From positions 124,001-188,000 of the forward strand of contig JBMNJJ010000002.1 of the NCBI GenBank assembly GCA_050951605.1: a DNA stretch of 64,000 bases, written 5' to 3'. A program made the translations under genes and the position numbers. Each line of letters starts with the position of its first letter. Within the stretch, counting starts at the first letter, position 1. The notes beneath the pieces are model-generated. The model was not told the origin of the DNA. It made no database searches and saw nothing but the letters and a program-made list of their open reading frames with translations. Origin of the DNA: DUTS01 sp050951605. Its GTDB lineage: Bacteria > Bacillota > Peptococcia > DRI-13 > DTU073. This document shows, one piece after another, positions 25,954 to 34,882 of this stretch.

Positions 25954-27084
25954 ATGGGATATCTTTATCCTGTTTGGGCGGAGGTGGATTTGGGAAAGAT
26001 TGTCCACAATTATCAAGAAGTAAAAAAATTAGTTGGCTCAAAGGTAAAAATAATGGCGGTTGTTAAAGCTAACGCTTATGGTCATGGTGCAGTAGAAGTG
26101 GCTAAGGTTTTGTCAAAGGCGGGTACAGATTATTTTGGCGTAGCTAATATTAAAGAAGCTGTGCAGTTAAGAGAAGCGGGAATCAAAGAACCTATCTTGA
26201 TTTTGGGTTGGTTGCCACCGGAGGACTATGTTCAAGCTTTGTCCCGGGACATAACTCTTTCTATCTTTTCCTTAGAGGAAGCGGAGGAATTATCACGAAT
26301 TGCTAAGTCTAAGGGAAAGAAGGCTTTAGTCCATTTAAAATTAGATACAGGGATGGGCCGCATTGGTTTTTGTCCTGACTTGCTAAGTTTAGAAAAAGTA
26401 AAAAAAATTTTAGTCTTACCCGGTTTGAATGTGGAAGGGATTTTTACTCATTTTGCTAAAGCAGATGAACAAGATAAAACATATACTAAGAAGCAACTAC
26501 GGCTTTTTAAAGAGTTTGTTGAGCAATTAGAAACAGAAACAGGTTTTAAGTTTAGAGTAAAACATTGTGCTAATAGTGCGGCGATTATTGATCACCCTGA
26601 AGCATATTTTGATTTGGTACGTCCCGGGCTTATTCTTTATGGGTTAAAACCATCTCATGACGTACATTTGGAACGTCTCGAATTACAGCAAGCGATGGCT
26701 CTGCGGTCGCGTATTTCTTTGGTAAAAAAAGTTCCGGCAGGAACTTCGATTAGTTATGGTGGTTGTTATGTAACTACAAAAGAAAGTATTATTGCTACTT
26801 TACCTTTAGGTTATGCTGATGGGTATAGCCGTCTTCTTTCTGGTAAAGCAGAAGTTCTTTATCGGGGAGAAAGAGCCCCTTTGGTAGGTCGAATTTGTAT
26901 GGACCAATTAATGTTTGAGGCAACTTTTTTGAAAAACAAGGTACAAAAAGGAGAGATTGTAACTTTATGGGGCGAGGATGGAAATAATTTTATTTCTGTG
27001 GATGAAATAGCGGAAATTTTGGGTACGATAAACTATGAAGTAGTTTGTTCTATTTCGCATCGTGTGCCACGAGTGTTTATTTGA
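25954..27084 (+). CDS. alr: Alanine racemase
   Basis: This PLP enzyme makes D-alanine for peptidoglycan. PLP is bound by Lys38 in VVKANAYGHG, and the catalytic tyrosine is in SYGGCY around residue 265. The 376 residues are the usual length. I choose ATG 25954 because AGGAG lies 10 bases upstream; TTG 25945 is too close to it. It follows nnr by about 20 bp and precedes the EndoAI/EndoA pair, a common Firmicute order. Confidence 0.95.
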   Translation: MGYLYPVWAEVDLGKIVHNYQEVKKLVGSKVKIMAVVKANAYGHGAVEVAKVLSKAGTDYFGVANIKEAVQLREAGIKEPILILGWLPPEDYVQALSRDITLSIFSLEEAEELSRIAKSKGKKALVHLKLDTGMGRIGFCPDLLSLEKVKKILVLPGLNVEGIFTHFAKADEQDKTYTKKQLRLFKEFVEQLETETGFKFRVKHCANSAAIIDHPEAYFDLVRPGLILYGLKPSHDVHLERLELQQAMALRSRISLVKKVPAGTSISYGGCYVTTKESIIATLPLGYADGYSRLLSGKAEVLYRGERAPLVGRICMDQLMFEATFLKNKVQKGEIVTLWGEDGNNFISVDEIAEILGTINYEVVCSISHRVPRVFI

Positions 27085-27143
27085 GGGGTGAACATATATT
27101 TAGTGTGGGGAGAAAATTGGTATAAAAAGCTTTTTGGTTGATA

Positions 27144-27173
27144 TTGACTAGAGTGATGCATAATATATATAAT
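27144..27173 (+). promoter_or_regulatory. Sigma-A promoter for the toxin-antitoxin pair
   Basis: TTGACT (27144-27149) and a perfect TATAAT (27168-27173) are 18 bp apart, 50 bp before the antitoxin start. Overlapping AT dinucleotide repeats around the -10 could hold an autoregulatory site. Confidence 0.75.
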
Positions 27174-27223
27174 AAAGCAGATAAGAAAGAAAATGGTGTT
27201 TTTTATTTAAGGGGTGGTTGTTT

Positions 27224-27502
27224 GTGGCAGATAGTAAGCGCATCACGGTTTATTTACCTGTTTCACTTTTGGAAGAAGTTGATGGATTAACAAATTTAGA
27301 AAATAAAAATCGCAATGAGTTGATTAGAGAGGCAATGCGCTTCTATCTAGAGGAAAAAAGAAAGATGCGCTTAAGAGAGCAATTGCGCAGTGGCTATCAG
27401 GAAATGGCTTGTTTAAATTTAGCCTTAGTTGAGGAGTTTAGTTTTTGTGAAGAGGAGGCTCATCTACTTACAGAACGAAAAATAATGGAGTGTTGCCTAT
27501 GA
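27224..27502 (+). CDS. ndoAI: EndoAI-type antitoxin (ribbon-helix-helix)
   Basis: A 92-residue ribbon-helix-helix DNA-binding protein (KRITVYLPVSLLEEVDGL, then NRNELIREAMRFYLEE). It neutralises the EndoA RNase and probably represses its own promoter. GTG 27224 has AAGGGGTGG at the right distance; TTG 27218 is too close. The stop overlaps the toxin start (ATGA), as in other MazEF-type pairs. Confidence 0.9.
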   Translation: MADSKRITVYLPVSLLEEVDGLTNLENKNRNELIREAMRFYLEEKRKMRLREQLRSGYQEMACLNLALVEEFSFCEEEAHLLTERKIMECCL

Positions 27503-27849
27503 GTATAAAAAGGGGCGATATTTTTTATGCGGAATTAAATCCTGTCGTGGGGTCGGAACAAGGAGGTACGCGACCTGTTTTGATTGTACAAAATGATATT
27601 GGCAATCAGTATAGCCCTACGACAATTATAGCGGCAATAACCAGTCAATTGGATAAAGCAAAGCTTCCTACTCACGTGGAACTAGCGAAGGAATTTTGTG
27701 GGTTAGAAAAAAATTCCGTAGTTTTATTAGAGCAGATTAGAACGATAGATAAGCGACGCCTTAAAGAAAAAGTATCTTCTTTGGAAGAAGAGTTGATGAA
27801 TAAAGTAAATGAAGCTTTAGAAATAAGTTTAGGTCTACTGGAACTTTGA
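27499..27849 (+). CDS. ndoA: EndoA (MazF-family) mRNA interferase
   Basis: A sequence-specific endoribonuclease of 116 residues, the same length as B. subtilis EndoA. KRGDIFYAELNPVVGSEQGG with RPVLIVQNDIGN is the family hallmark, and LEQIRTIDKRRL follows in the C-terminal half. ATG 27499 overlaps the antitoxin stop; an upstream in-frame start at 27490 is less likely. A terminator follows. Confidence 0.95.
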   Translation: MSIKRGDIFYAELNPVVGSEQGGTRPVLIVQNDIGNQYSPTTIIAAITSQLDKAKLPTHVELAKEFCGLEKNSVVLLEQIRTIDKRRLKEKVSSLEEELMNKVNEALEISLGLLEL

Positions 27850-27882
27850 GAGGTTTTTGTAGAGAAAAAGCAATGTATACAT

Positions 27883-27912
27883 AAATAGACCATGATGGTC
27901 TATTTTTATTTT
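27883..27912 (+). terminator. Rho-independent terminator
   Basis: The stem AAATAGACC / GGTCTATTT (27883-27891 with 27897-27905) is followed by TTATTTT, 34 bp after ndoA. Confidence 0.85.
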
Positions 27913-27990
27913 CAGAAGGTGTAATAATGAGCAGAGAATAATAATAGGGAAATAACGTCTGCTTTTAATTAGATTAAAGGAGGGGAAAAA

Positions 27991-28689
27991 GTGGCTTGCT
28001 TTATCGGGATAACTTGTGGTTGGGAGGAAGAAAAGACTTGGCATAAACTCCATGATGAGTATGTTTGTGCTGTAAAAGCAGCTGGCGGAGTTCCTTTTTT
28101 ATTGCCTAGTCTTGCTTCTTTGGAACTAGTTGCTGTATATTATAACCAGTTGGATGGTTTTATTTTTTCCGGTGGCAGTGACCTTGACCCCCATTATTTT
28201 GGGGAGGAGCCTTTAGATGAGCTAGCAGAAATAACTCCACGGCGTGATGCTTTTGAAATGGCTTTAGCACGATTAGTTTTGGCGGGGAAAAAACCGGCAT
28301 TGGGTATTTGCCGGGGGATTCAGCTTTTAAATGTGGCGGCAGGGGGCACTCTTTATCAAGATTTAAAAGGTGTAACTAGGCAGAAACATAATCAGCAGGC
28401 TCCTCGTTGGTATCCAACTCATACGGTGCAGGTACAGCCAGACAGTAGTTTCTTCAGGCTGGCACAGCAAGAATCTTTTTTAGTGAATAGTTTTCATCAT
28501 CAAGGGATTCGTGAATTAGGGCAAGGTTTTCAAGCGGTAGCTTGGAGCAAGGATGGTTTAACTGAGGCGATTGAGTCCTCAGCTAAAGAGAAGAAAATTA
28601 TTGCTGTACAGTGGCATCCGGAATGTATGTGGAAGCAGGATAGAATTTCCTTTTCTTTATTTAAAAACTTAGTAGAAAGTGCCACTTGA
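27991..28689 (+). CDS. Class I glutamine amidotransferase-like gamma-glutamyl hydrolase
   Basis: A peptidase C26 family member (232 residues) related to gamma-glutamyl-GABA hydrolase PuuD. The nucleophile cysteine lies in GICRGIQLLNVAAGG and the catalytic His-Glu in VQWHPE; FSGGSDLDPHYFGEEP is also typical. Substrates in this family are gamma-glutamyl compounds; the actual one here is unknown. It starts with GTG 27991 behind AAAGGAGG and precedes an asparaginase gene, so the pair may recycle amide nitrogen. Confidence 0.88.
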   Translation: MACFIGITCGWEEEKTWHKLHDEYVCAVKAAGGVPFLLPSLASLELVAVYYNQLDGFIFSGGSDLDPHYFGEEPLDELAEITPRRDAFEMALARLVLAGKKPALGICRGIQLLNVAAGGTLYQDLKGVTRQKHNQQAPRWYPTHTVQVQPDSSFFRLAQQESFLVNSFHHQGIRELGQGFQAVAWSKDGLTEAIESSAKEKKIIAVQWHPECMWKQDRISFSLFKNLVESAT

Positions 28690-28705
28690 GAAGGAGGATA
28701 AAGTT

Positions 28706-29719
28706 GTGGAAACGGTAAAAATGGCAGAAGTAACGAGAGGTAATTTAGTAGAAAGTATTCATCGGGGAGCGGTTGTTGTTGTAGATAACAAGGGAAAAAT
28801 CATTGCTGCGGCGGGAGACCCTAGTTATTTTACTTATTTTCGTTCAGCGGCTAAGCCTATTCAAGCTTTACCTGTTGTAGAAAGTGGTGCGGCTGCACAT
28901 TTCGGTCTTGATTTAAAGGAAATTGCTCTGCTAACCGGTTCTCATAGTGGGGAAGCGGAACACGGAGCAACTACTTTGACGATATTACAGAAAATTGGTT
29001 TAGGTCCGGAACATTTGCAGTGTGGGACACATTATCCTTTGGATAAGTCTAGTCGTGAAGTTTTGTTAGCTAAGGGGCTCGAACCGACAACTTTACATTG
29101 CACTTGTTCGGGTAAGCATGCGGGAATGTTGACGTTGGCACGTTATCGTGGTTTATCTTTAGATGACTATTATCAATTAGAGCATCCGGTACAACAGGAA
29201 ATGTTACAGACGGTGGCAGAGATGGCTGGTTTAACGTGTGAGCAGATCACGGTGGGGGTTGATGGTTGCGGAGTCCCTGTTTTTGCTTTACCACTAGAGA
29301 AAATGGCCTATGCCTATGCTCGTTTAGCAGCACCGGAAGAATTAACTGAGACAAGGAAAGAGGCTTGTCTGTTGATTAAAAAAGCGATGACGACATATCC
29401 TTTGCTGGTGGGTGGCACGAACCGTTTTGATACTGCTTTACTTCAAGTGACGGGGAATAAGTTGATAGCGAAGTTTGGGGCGGAGGCAGTTTATTGTGTA
29501 GGTGTGCCTGCCAAAGGCTGGGGTATTGCTTTGAAGATTGAAGATGGTAATGAAAGAGCGTTAGCTCCTGTAGTTCTTTCTATTTTAGAGCAGTTAGGGC
29601 TTTTAGCGGTGGAGGAAAAAGAAAAACTAGCAAGTTATAAGAGAAAAAGGTTAAAAAATAATCGGGGAGAAATAATTGGGGAAATTAGAGCAGTTGTTTC
29701 TTTAAGAAAAATTGGCTAA
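28706..29719 (+). CDS. Asparaginase (L-asparaginase II family)
   Basis: The protein belongs to the asparaginase II family (Rhizobium etli type), with conserved FRSAAKPIQALP, LLTGSHSGE, CTCSGKHAGML and VDGCGVPVFALPL. The conserved Ser, Cys and Lys residues of the active site are present. It hydrolyses L-asparagine to aspartate and ammonia. I choose GTG 28706 because AAGGAGG lies 8 bases upstream; the frame is open to 28679 inside the previous gene. Length 337. Confidence 0.9.
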   Translation: METVKMAEVTRGNLVESIHRGAVVVVDNKGKIIAAAGDPSYFTYFRSAAKPIQALPVVESGAAAHFGLDLKEIALLTGSHSGEAEHGATTLTILQKIGLGPEHLQCGTHYPLDKSSREVLLAKGLEPTTLHCTCSGKHAGMLTLARYRGLSLDDYYQLEHPVQQEMLQTVAEMAGLTCEQITVGVDGCGVPVFALPLEKMAYAYARLAAPEELTETRKEACLLIKKAMTTYPLLVGGTNRFDTALLQVTGNKLIAKFGAEAVYCVGVPAKGWGIALKIEDGNERALAPVVLSILEQLGLLAVEEKEKLASYKRKRLKNNRGEIIGEIRAVVSLRKIG

Positions 29720-29734
29720 AGGAGATTTAAAAGG

Positions 29735-31906
29735 GTGCAGAAAACAAATTTTGCAAAAAGATTAGCTCAAGAATTTAAGTGGTCGCTTCAGGGGACAACA
29801 CAGGCGGTACAGTTATTGGAGGAAGGGAACACGATTCCTTTTATTGCTCGGTATCGCAAAGAAGCTACCGGTGAGATGGATGAAGAAACGTTGCGTCGTT
29901 TAGCAGAGAGACTGGAATATTTACAAAATTTGGCTCAACGTAAAGAAGAAGCAATACGTTTAATTGGAGAGCAGGGGAAATTAACCGAGGAATTGGTCAA
30001 GAATATAAATAAAGCAGAGACGATGCAGGAGGTAGAAGACCTTTATCGTCCGTTTCGTCCTAAACGTCGTACGAGGGCAAGTATGGCTAGGGAAAAGGGG
30101 TTGGAGCCTTTAGCTAGGTTAATTGCAGACCAAGCTTTGACTAAGGGAGACTTGGTTTCTTGGGCTACAGAGTATCTTAATCCTAGTTTAGAGGTAAATT
30201 CCGTGGAGGAGGCTTTAGCCGGAGCGAGAGATATTCTGGCGGAGGAGATAGCCGAGGCCCCTGTTTTACGAGGGCTTGCTAGGGAAATATTTCATAAAAA
30301 AGGGATGCTTGTAACGAAATCTTTAGTTAAAGAAGCAGAAATTAAGTTAACTCCTTTTGCTATGTATGCTGAGTATCAAGAAGAGGTATGTAAGATTCCG
30401 CCACATCGCATTTTAGCCATTAATCGCGGGGAAAAGGAAGAAGTACTTCAAGTTAAGATTAGTGTGCCTGAAACGGAAATTGTTACCAGATTAGTGCAGT
30501 CTGTTCTTACTAATCCAGCTAGTATTGGTGCTCAGCAATTTAAGGAAGCGGTGCGTGATGGAGCACATCGTTTGCTTTTTCCTAGTTTGGAAAGAGAAAT
30601 ACGGAGAGACTTAACAGAAAAAGGTGAGGAACAGGCGATTTTGGTTTTTGCGAAGAATTTAAGAAGTTTGCTTTTACAGCCTCCGGTAAAGGGGCAGGTA
30701 GTTTTGAGTATTGACCCCGGTTTTCGGACGGGATGTAAATTGGCAGTAGTGAATGAGATAGGAAAACTTTTAGAAGTGGGGGTAATTTATCCTCATCCGC
30801 CTCAGAAACGGGAACAGGTCTCAGCGGAGAAATTGAAGCAAATGATCGAAAAATGGCAGGTTACGGCAATTGCTATCGGGAATGGTACAGCTTCTCGGGA
30901 GACGGAAGTTTTTATAGCTACTTTTCTTAAGGAAGCGGGCTTAAATTTAAAATATACGATTGTCAGTGAAGCCGGGGCTTCAGTTTATTCTGCATCTAAA
31001 TTAGCGCGGGAGGAGTTCCCGGACCTCGATTTATCGTATCGGAGTGGTGTTTCCATTGCGCGAAGAGTGCAGGACCCTTTGGCGGAGCTGGTGAAGATTA
31101 CTCCTCAATCTATTGGCGTAGGACAATATCAGCATGATGTTAATGAGAAAGAACTTAGTCAGGCTTTAGAAGGTGTGGTTGAATCTTGTGTTAATACGGT
31201 GGGGGTAGAATTAAATACAGCCTCTCCGGCGTTATTACAGCATGTAGCAGGGTTAAGTCCATCTGTGGCCGGGGCTATTGTAGAAAGACGAGAAAATAAA
31301 GGTAAATATAAGTTGAGAAAAGAATTGTTGGCTGTACCGCGTTTGGGGGAACGTACTTTTCAGCAGTGCTCCGGTTTTTTACGGATTGCGGAGGGAGATA
31401 ATCCTTTAGAAAATACGCCTGTTCATCCGGAGTCATATCAGTTAGCGGAGCAAATTTTGGCTTTGGTAGGTTTTCAGGTGGAAGACCTTTCTTTAAAAGA
31501 AAAGGAAATTCGTGTAGCTTTAGGGAAATTAGCTGTGAAAGAGATTGCAGAAAAATTGGGAGCGGGAATCCCTACAGTAAAAGATATTATAGAAGCTTTA
31601 CAAAGACCGGGACGTGACCCGAGGGAAGATTTGCCACCCGTTCTTTTTCGGCAGGACGTACTTTCCTTAGAGGATCTTACCGAAGGGATGGTTCTGACAG
31701 GGGTAGTTAGGAATGTAGTGGATTTTGGGGCTTTTGTTGATATCGGGGTGAAGCAAGATGGGCTTGTTCATTTATCTCAGTTAAGTGATAAATATATTAA
31801 ACATCCTTTAGAGGTAGTCACGGTAGGGGATGTAGTTAAGGTAAAAGTTTTACAGATAGATATGGTGAGACGTAGGATTGGCTTGACGATGAAAAACGTG
31901 GAGTAG
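29735..31906 (+). CDS. tex: Tex-type RNA-binding protein
   Basis: A 723-residue Tex protein, thought to act in transcription and RNA metabolism. Domains in order: an N-terminal helical region (IPFIARYRKEATGEMDEE), a YqgF-like RNase H fold near residues 325-450 (VLSIDPGFRTGCKLAVV), helix-hairpin-helix motifs around 490-560 (LLQHVAGLSPSVAGAIVE), and an S1 domain from about 650 (VVRNVVDFGAFVDIGVKQDG). It starts with GTG behind AAAGGAG. Confidence 0.96.
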   Translation: MQKTNFAKRLAQEFKWSLQGTTQAVQLLEEGNTIPFIARYRKEATGEMDEETLRRLAERLEYLQNLAQRKEEAIRLIGEQGKLTEELVKNINKAETMQEVEDLYRPFRPKRRTRASMAREKGLEPLARLIADQALTKGDLVSWATEYLNPSLEVNSVEEALAGARDILAEEIAEAPVLRGLAREIFHKKGMLVTKSLVKEAEIKLTPFAMYAEYQEEVCKIPPHRILAINRGEKEEVLQVKISVPETEIVTRLVQSVLTNPASIGAQQFKEAVRDGAHRLLFPSLEREIRRDLTEKGEEQAILVFAKNLRSLLLQPPVKGQVVLSIDPGFRTGCKLAVVNEIGKLLEVGVIYPHPPQKREQVSAEKLKQMIEKWQVTAIAIGNGTASRETEVFIATFLKEAGLNLKYTIVSEAGASVYSASKLAREEFPDLDLSYRSGVSIARRVQDPLAELVKITPQSIGVGQYQHDVNEKELSQALEGVVESCVNTVGVELNTASPALLQHVAGLSPSVAGAIVERRENKGKYKLRKELLAVPRLGERTFQQCSGFLRIAEGDNPLENTPVHPESYQLAEQILALVGFQVEDLSLKEKEIRVALGKLAVKEIAEKLGAGIPTVKDIIEALQRPGRDPREDLPPVLFRQDVLSLEDLTEGMVLTGVVRNVVDFGAFVDIGVKQDGLVHLSQLSDKYIKHPLEVVTVGDVVKVKVLQIDMVRRRIGLTMKNVE

Positions 31907-31962
31907 ACTAGGATGTTGTGCTATGATTAGACTAGAAAGTTGGTGCAAGAAAGAGGGGGAAA

Positions 31963-33132
31963 ATGATGATGAAAACGGCGTTAATTAATGGTCGTATTTA
32001 TACAATGGCTGGTCCTGTACTGGAAAAAGGATCTTTACTTTGGGAAAAGGGAAAAATAACGGCGGTAGGGGAAAGGGAAACCTTACTACCTCGAGATGCA
32101 GAAGTGATAGATTTGCAGGGTAAAACGGTTTTACCCGGTTTTATTGATGCCCATACTCATGTGGGCATTTTAGAGGAAATATATCAGGAGGAAGGTGATG
32201 ACTTAAACGAATTTACGGAACCAATTACTCCTGAGATGAGGGCACTTGATGCAGTTAATCCGTTAGATATAGCTTTTCGAGATGCAGTTTGTGGTGGGAT
32301 TACGACAGTAATGACGGGTCCCGGTAGTGCCAATGTTTTAGGAGGCACGAACTTAGTGATGAAAACAGCGGGCAGTAGTTTAGAGGAAATGGTTTTATTG
32401 CCACAGGCAGGGCTAAAAACGGCTTTTGGGGAAAATCCGAAGCGAGTCTTTAGTGAACAAAAAAAAGTACCCTGTACACGAATGGGGGTCGCGGCTCTTT
32501 TGCGTCAAGCTTTAATTGATGCTCAGAATTATGTGGCAAAAGAAGAAAAAGCTGTTTCCACCGGTGAAGTTTTTGAACGAGACTTGGGTATGGAAAATTT
32601 AGTTTTGGTGTTGGAGAAAAAAATTCCCTTAAGTGTTCATGCTCATCGTGCCGACGATATTCTTACAGCGATACGTATTGCGGATGAGTTTGGGGTGGAG
32701 ATGATTTTGGAACATGGTACCGAAGCGCAAAAAATTATTCCAGAGTTACAAAAAAGAAACATTCCTGTAGTTGTGGGTCCTACTCTTTCGAGTAGAGCGA
32801 AAGTAGAATTGGCAGAAATTACTTGGCAGACAGCCGTTCTTTTAAATGAAGCGGGAATCTTAGTGGCGTTAACTACAGACCATTCCGTAATTCCGGTACA
32901 ATATCTTCCTCTTTGTGCTTCTTTGGCGGTAAGGCATGGTATGCAAGAAGAAGAAGCGTTACGGGCAATTACGATTAACCCGGCGCGAATTCTTAAACTT
33001 GAAGATAGAATTGGCAGTTTAGAAGTAGGTAAAGATGCGGATATTGTAGTTATGTCAGGGCATCCATTAGATTGGCGTTCTCGTGTGGAAAGGGTTTATA
33101 TAAATGGGAAAATGGTTTATGGTGAACTATAA
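31963..33132 (+). CDS. Amidohydrolase of the imidazolonepropionase type
   Basis: A 389-residue metal-dependent amidohydrolase. GKTVLPGFIDAHTHVG holds the HxH site, SVHAHRADDI, LEHGTEA and TTDHSVIP hold the later metal and catalytic residues, and GSLEVGKDADIVV is the usual C-terminal segment. It resembles the broad group annotated as imidazolonepropionase-related, but no histidine-degradation genes are nearby, so the substrate is open. Three ATG codons stand in a row at the start. Confidence 0.85.
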   Translation: MMMKTALINGRIYTMAGPVLEKGSLLWEKGKITAVGERETLLPRDAEVIDLQGKTVLPGFIDAHTHVGILEEIYQEEGDDLNEFTEPITPEMRALDAVNPLDIAFRDAVCGGITTVMTGPGSANVLGGTNLVMKTAGSSLEEMVLLPQAGLKTAFGENPKRVFSEQKKVPCTRMGVAALLRQALIDAQNYVAKEEKAVSTGEVFERDLGMENLVLVLEKKIPLSVHAHRADDILTAIRIADEFGVEMILEHGTEAQKIIPELQKRNIPVVVGPTLSSRAKVELAEITWQTAVLLNEAGILVALTTDHSVIPVQYLPLCASLAVRHGMQEEEALRAITINPARILKLEDRIGSLEVGKDADIVVMSGHPLDWRSRVERVYINGKMVYGEL

Positions 33133-33170
33133 ATAAAGAGAGTATATAGGATAGGAAGTGTGGATGAGTT

Positions 33171-33656
33171 TTGTATAGTTATAAATCGTGTTCTCCTGAG
33201 GATACTTTGGCTTTAGCTAAAAAGTTAGGTACTAAATTGCAGGGTGGAGAAATCTTGGTTTTAGTAGGTGATTTAGGGGCAGGTAAAACGCATTTTGTGA
33301 AAGGTTTGGCAGAGGGACTGGGGGCTAAAGGACCTGTGACAAGCCCTACTTTTACTCTTCTCCATCTTTATGAGGGTAGATTGCTTTTAGCTCATTTTGA
33401 TGTTTATCGGTTGTCTTCTCCGGAAGCTTTTGAAGAACTTGGTTATGAAGAGTATTTTTCAGGATCGGGAGTGACGGCAATTGAATGGGGCGATTTAATT
33501 AGCCCTTATTTACCTTCTGAATATTTACAGATAGAGATTACGCATTTATATCAAGAGGAGTCGGGAGAGGGGCGTTTGATTACCTTTTATCCACATGGTG
33601 AATCGATGCAAGCTTTGGTAAAGGAGTTGGCGAATAATGCTTGTTTTGGGAATTGA
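33171..33656 (+). CDS. tsaE: tRNA t6A synthesis ATPase TsaE
   Basis: The ATPase that supports the TsaB-TsaD complex in making threonylcarbamoyl-adenosine at position 37 of tRNAs reading ANN codons. Walker A is VGDLGAGKTHF; TSPTFTLLHLY and HFDVYRLSSPEAFEELGYEEY match the family, and AIEWGD follows. The start is TTG 33171. The length of 161 is normal. It overlaps tsaB by 20 bp, which points to one coupled operon. Confidence 0.95.
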   Translation: MYSYKSCSPEDTLALAKKLGTKLQGGEILVLVGDLGAGKTHFVKGLAEGLGAKGPVTSPTFTLLHLYEGRLLLAHFDVYRLSSPEAFEELGYEEYFSGSGVTAIEWGDLISPYLPSEYLQIEITHLYQEESGEGRLITFYPHGESMQALVKELANNACFGN

Positions 33657-34332
33657 AAGTTCGTCTCCCATCGCTTCAGTCGCTTTAGTTTCTGAGCATA
33701 AATTGTGGGGTGAAATGACTTTAAATATAGGTTTAACTCATTCTGAACAACTTTTGCCTTTAATTGATGACCTTTTACAACAGGCGAAGGTTGACCTTGT
33801 TGATTTAGAGGGGATTGCCGTTTCGGGTGGCCCCGGTTCTTTTACGGGGTTAAGAATAGGGATGGCTACAGCCAAAGGATTAGCGCAAGGGTTAAAGATA
33901 CCTTTGGTGAGTATTCCTACTTTGTTAGCTTTAGCTTTTCCGCAGATGGGACATTTGGGCTTAGTTTCTCCCTTGATGAATGCACGAAGAAATGAGATAT
34001 ATACAGCCTTGTTTAGATTTTCGGGTAATGACTATCAGCAGTTAGAGGCTTATCAAGCAATTAACCCGCAACTGTGGGCAGAAAAGCTTGCCGATTATCA
34101 GACCACTGTTTTACTTACTGGTGATGGAGTTCTTTGTTATGAAGATATTTGGCGGGCAACATTGAGAGAAAAAGCAGTTTTTCTACCTGCATTTTTGCAG
34201 ATAGCCAGAGGAGCAAGTGTAGCTTGGCTGGGACAACAAAAGTTGGGAAGAGGAGATGAGGATGATCTTTTCGCTTTAAAACCGATGTATATTCGTTCTT
34301 CTGAGGCGGAGAGAAAATTAGCTCGGGGCTAA
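33637..34332 (+). CDS. tsaB: tRNA t6A synthesis protein TsaB
   Basis: A 231-residue ASKHA-fold protein that dimerises with TsaD and scaffolds t6A synthesis. LGIESSSPIASVAL and AVSGGPGSFTGLRIGMATAKGLA are diagnostic. Like other bacterial TsaB proteins, it lacks the metal-binding histidines of TsaD. It lies between tsaE and rimI, as in many bacteria. Confidence 0.95.
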   Translation: MLVLGIESSSPIASVALVSEHKLWGEMTLNIGLTHSEQLLPLIDDLLQQAKVDLVDLEGIAVSGGPGSFTGLRIGMATAKGLAQGLKIPLVSIPTLLALAFPQMGHLGLVSPLMNARRNEIYTALFRFSGNDYQQLEAYQAINPQLWAEKLADYQTTVLLTGDGVLCYEDIWRATLREKAVFLPAFLQIARGASVAWLGQQKLGRGDEDDLFALKPMYIRSSEAERKLARG

Positions 34333-34357
34333 ATGGATAAAGAGGAGTATGGTGGAG

Positions 34358-34813
34358 ATGACATATCTTTTACGAGCGATGAAAGAGGAGGACATATCCC
34401 AGGTTGTGGAGATTGAAAAGCAATCATTTTTCAGTCCTTGGTCAGCTTATGCCTTTAAATGCGAATTAGCCGATAATGAATTTGCGTATTATCTAGTCGT
34501 AACTACAGAAGATAATTTAGAACAGGTCTTAGGTTATGGGGGAATGTGGGTAATTATTGATGAAGCCCATATTACTAATATTGCTATTGCTCCAGAAGCT
34601 CGAGGGAAAAATTTAGGTGAATTATTGTTGAAAGGGTTAGAGGTAGTGGCTATTGAAAACGGTGCTGTACGGATGACTTTAGAAGTGAGAGTTTCTAATG
34701 AAAAAGCGAAGGCTCTTTATAAAAGGAGGGGGTTTGTACCTACGGGAATTCGCCCTAATTATTATGTGGATGGGAATGAAGATGCCTTGATTATGTGGAA
34801 AGAGTTTTTTTAA
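34358..34813 (+). CDS. rimI: Ribosomal-protein-alanine N-acetyltransferase RimI
   Basis: A 152-residue GNAT acetyltransferase. IEKQSFFSPWSAYAF is typical of RimI, and IAPEARGKNLGELLL is the acetyl-CoA-binding motif; LEVRVSNEKAKALYKRRGF follows. It probably acetylates ribosomal protein S18. AGAGGAG lies 10 bases before ATG 34358; ATG 34349 is in frame but too close. It sits inside the t6A gene group, the usual place for rimI. Confidence 0.93.
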   Translation: MTYLLRAMKEEDISQVVEIEKQSFFSPWSAYAFKCELADNEFAYYLVVTTEDNLEQVLGYGGMWVIIDEAHITNIAIAPEARGKNLGELLLKGLEVVAIENGAVRMTLEVRVSNEKAKALYKRRGFVPTGIRPNYYVDGNEDALIMWKEFF

Positions 34814-34882
34814 ATTAACTCAATTTATGTATTTAAATATACTGGGCTAGGAATTTTTAAATAAATTCAGGAGTATTGAATA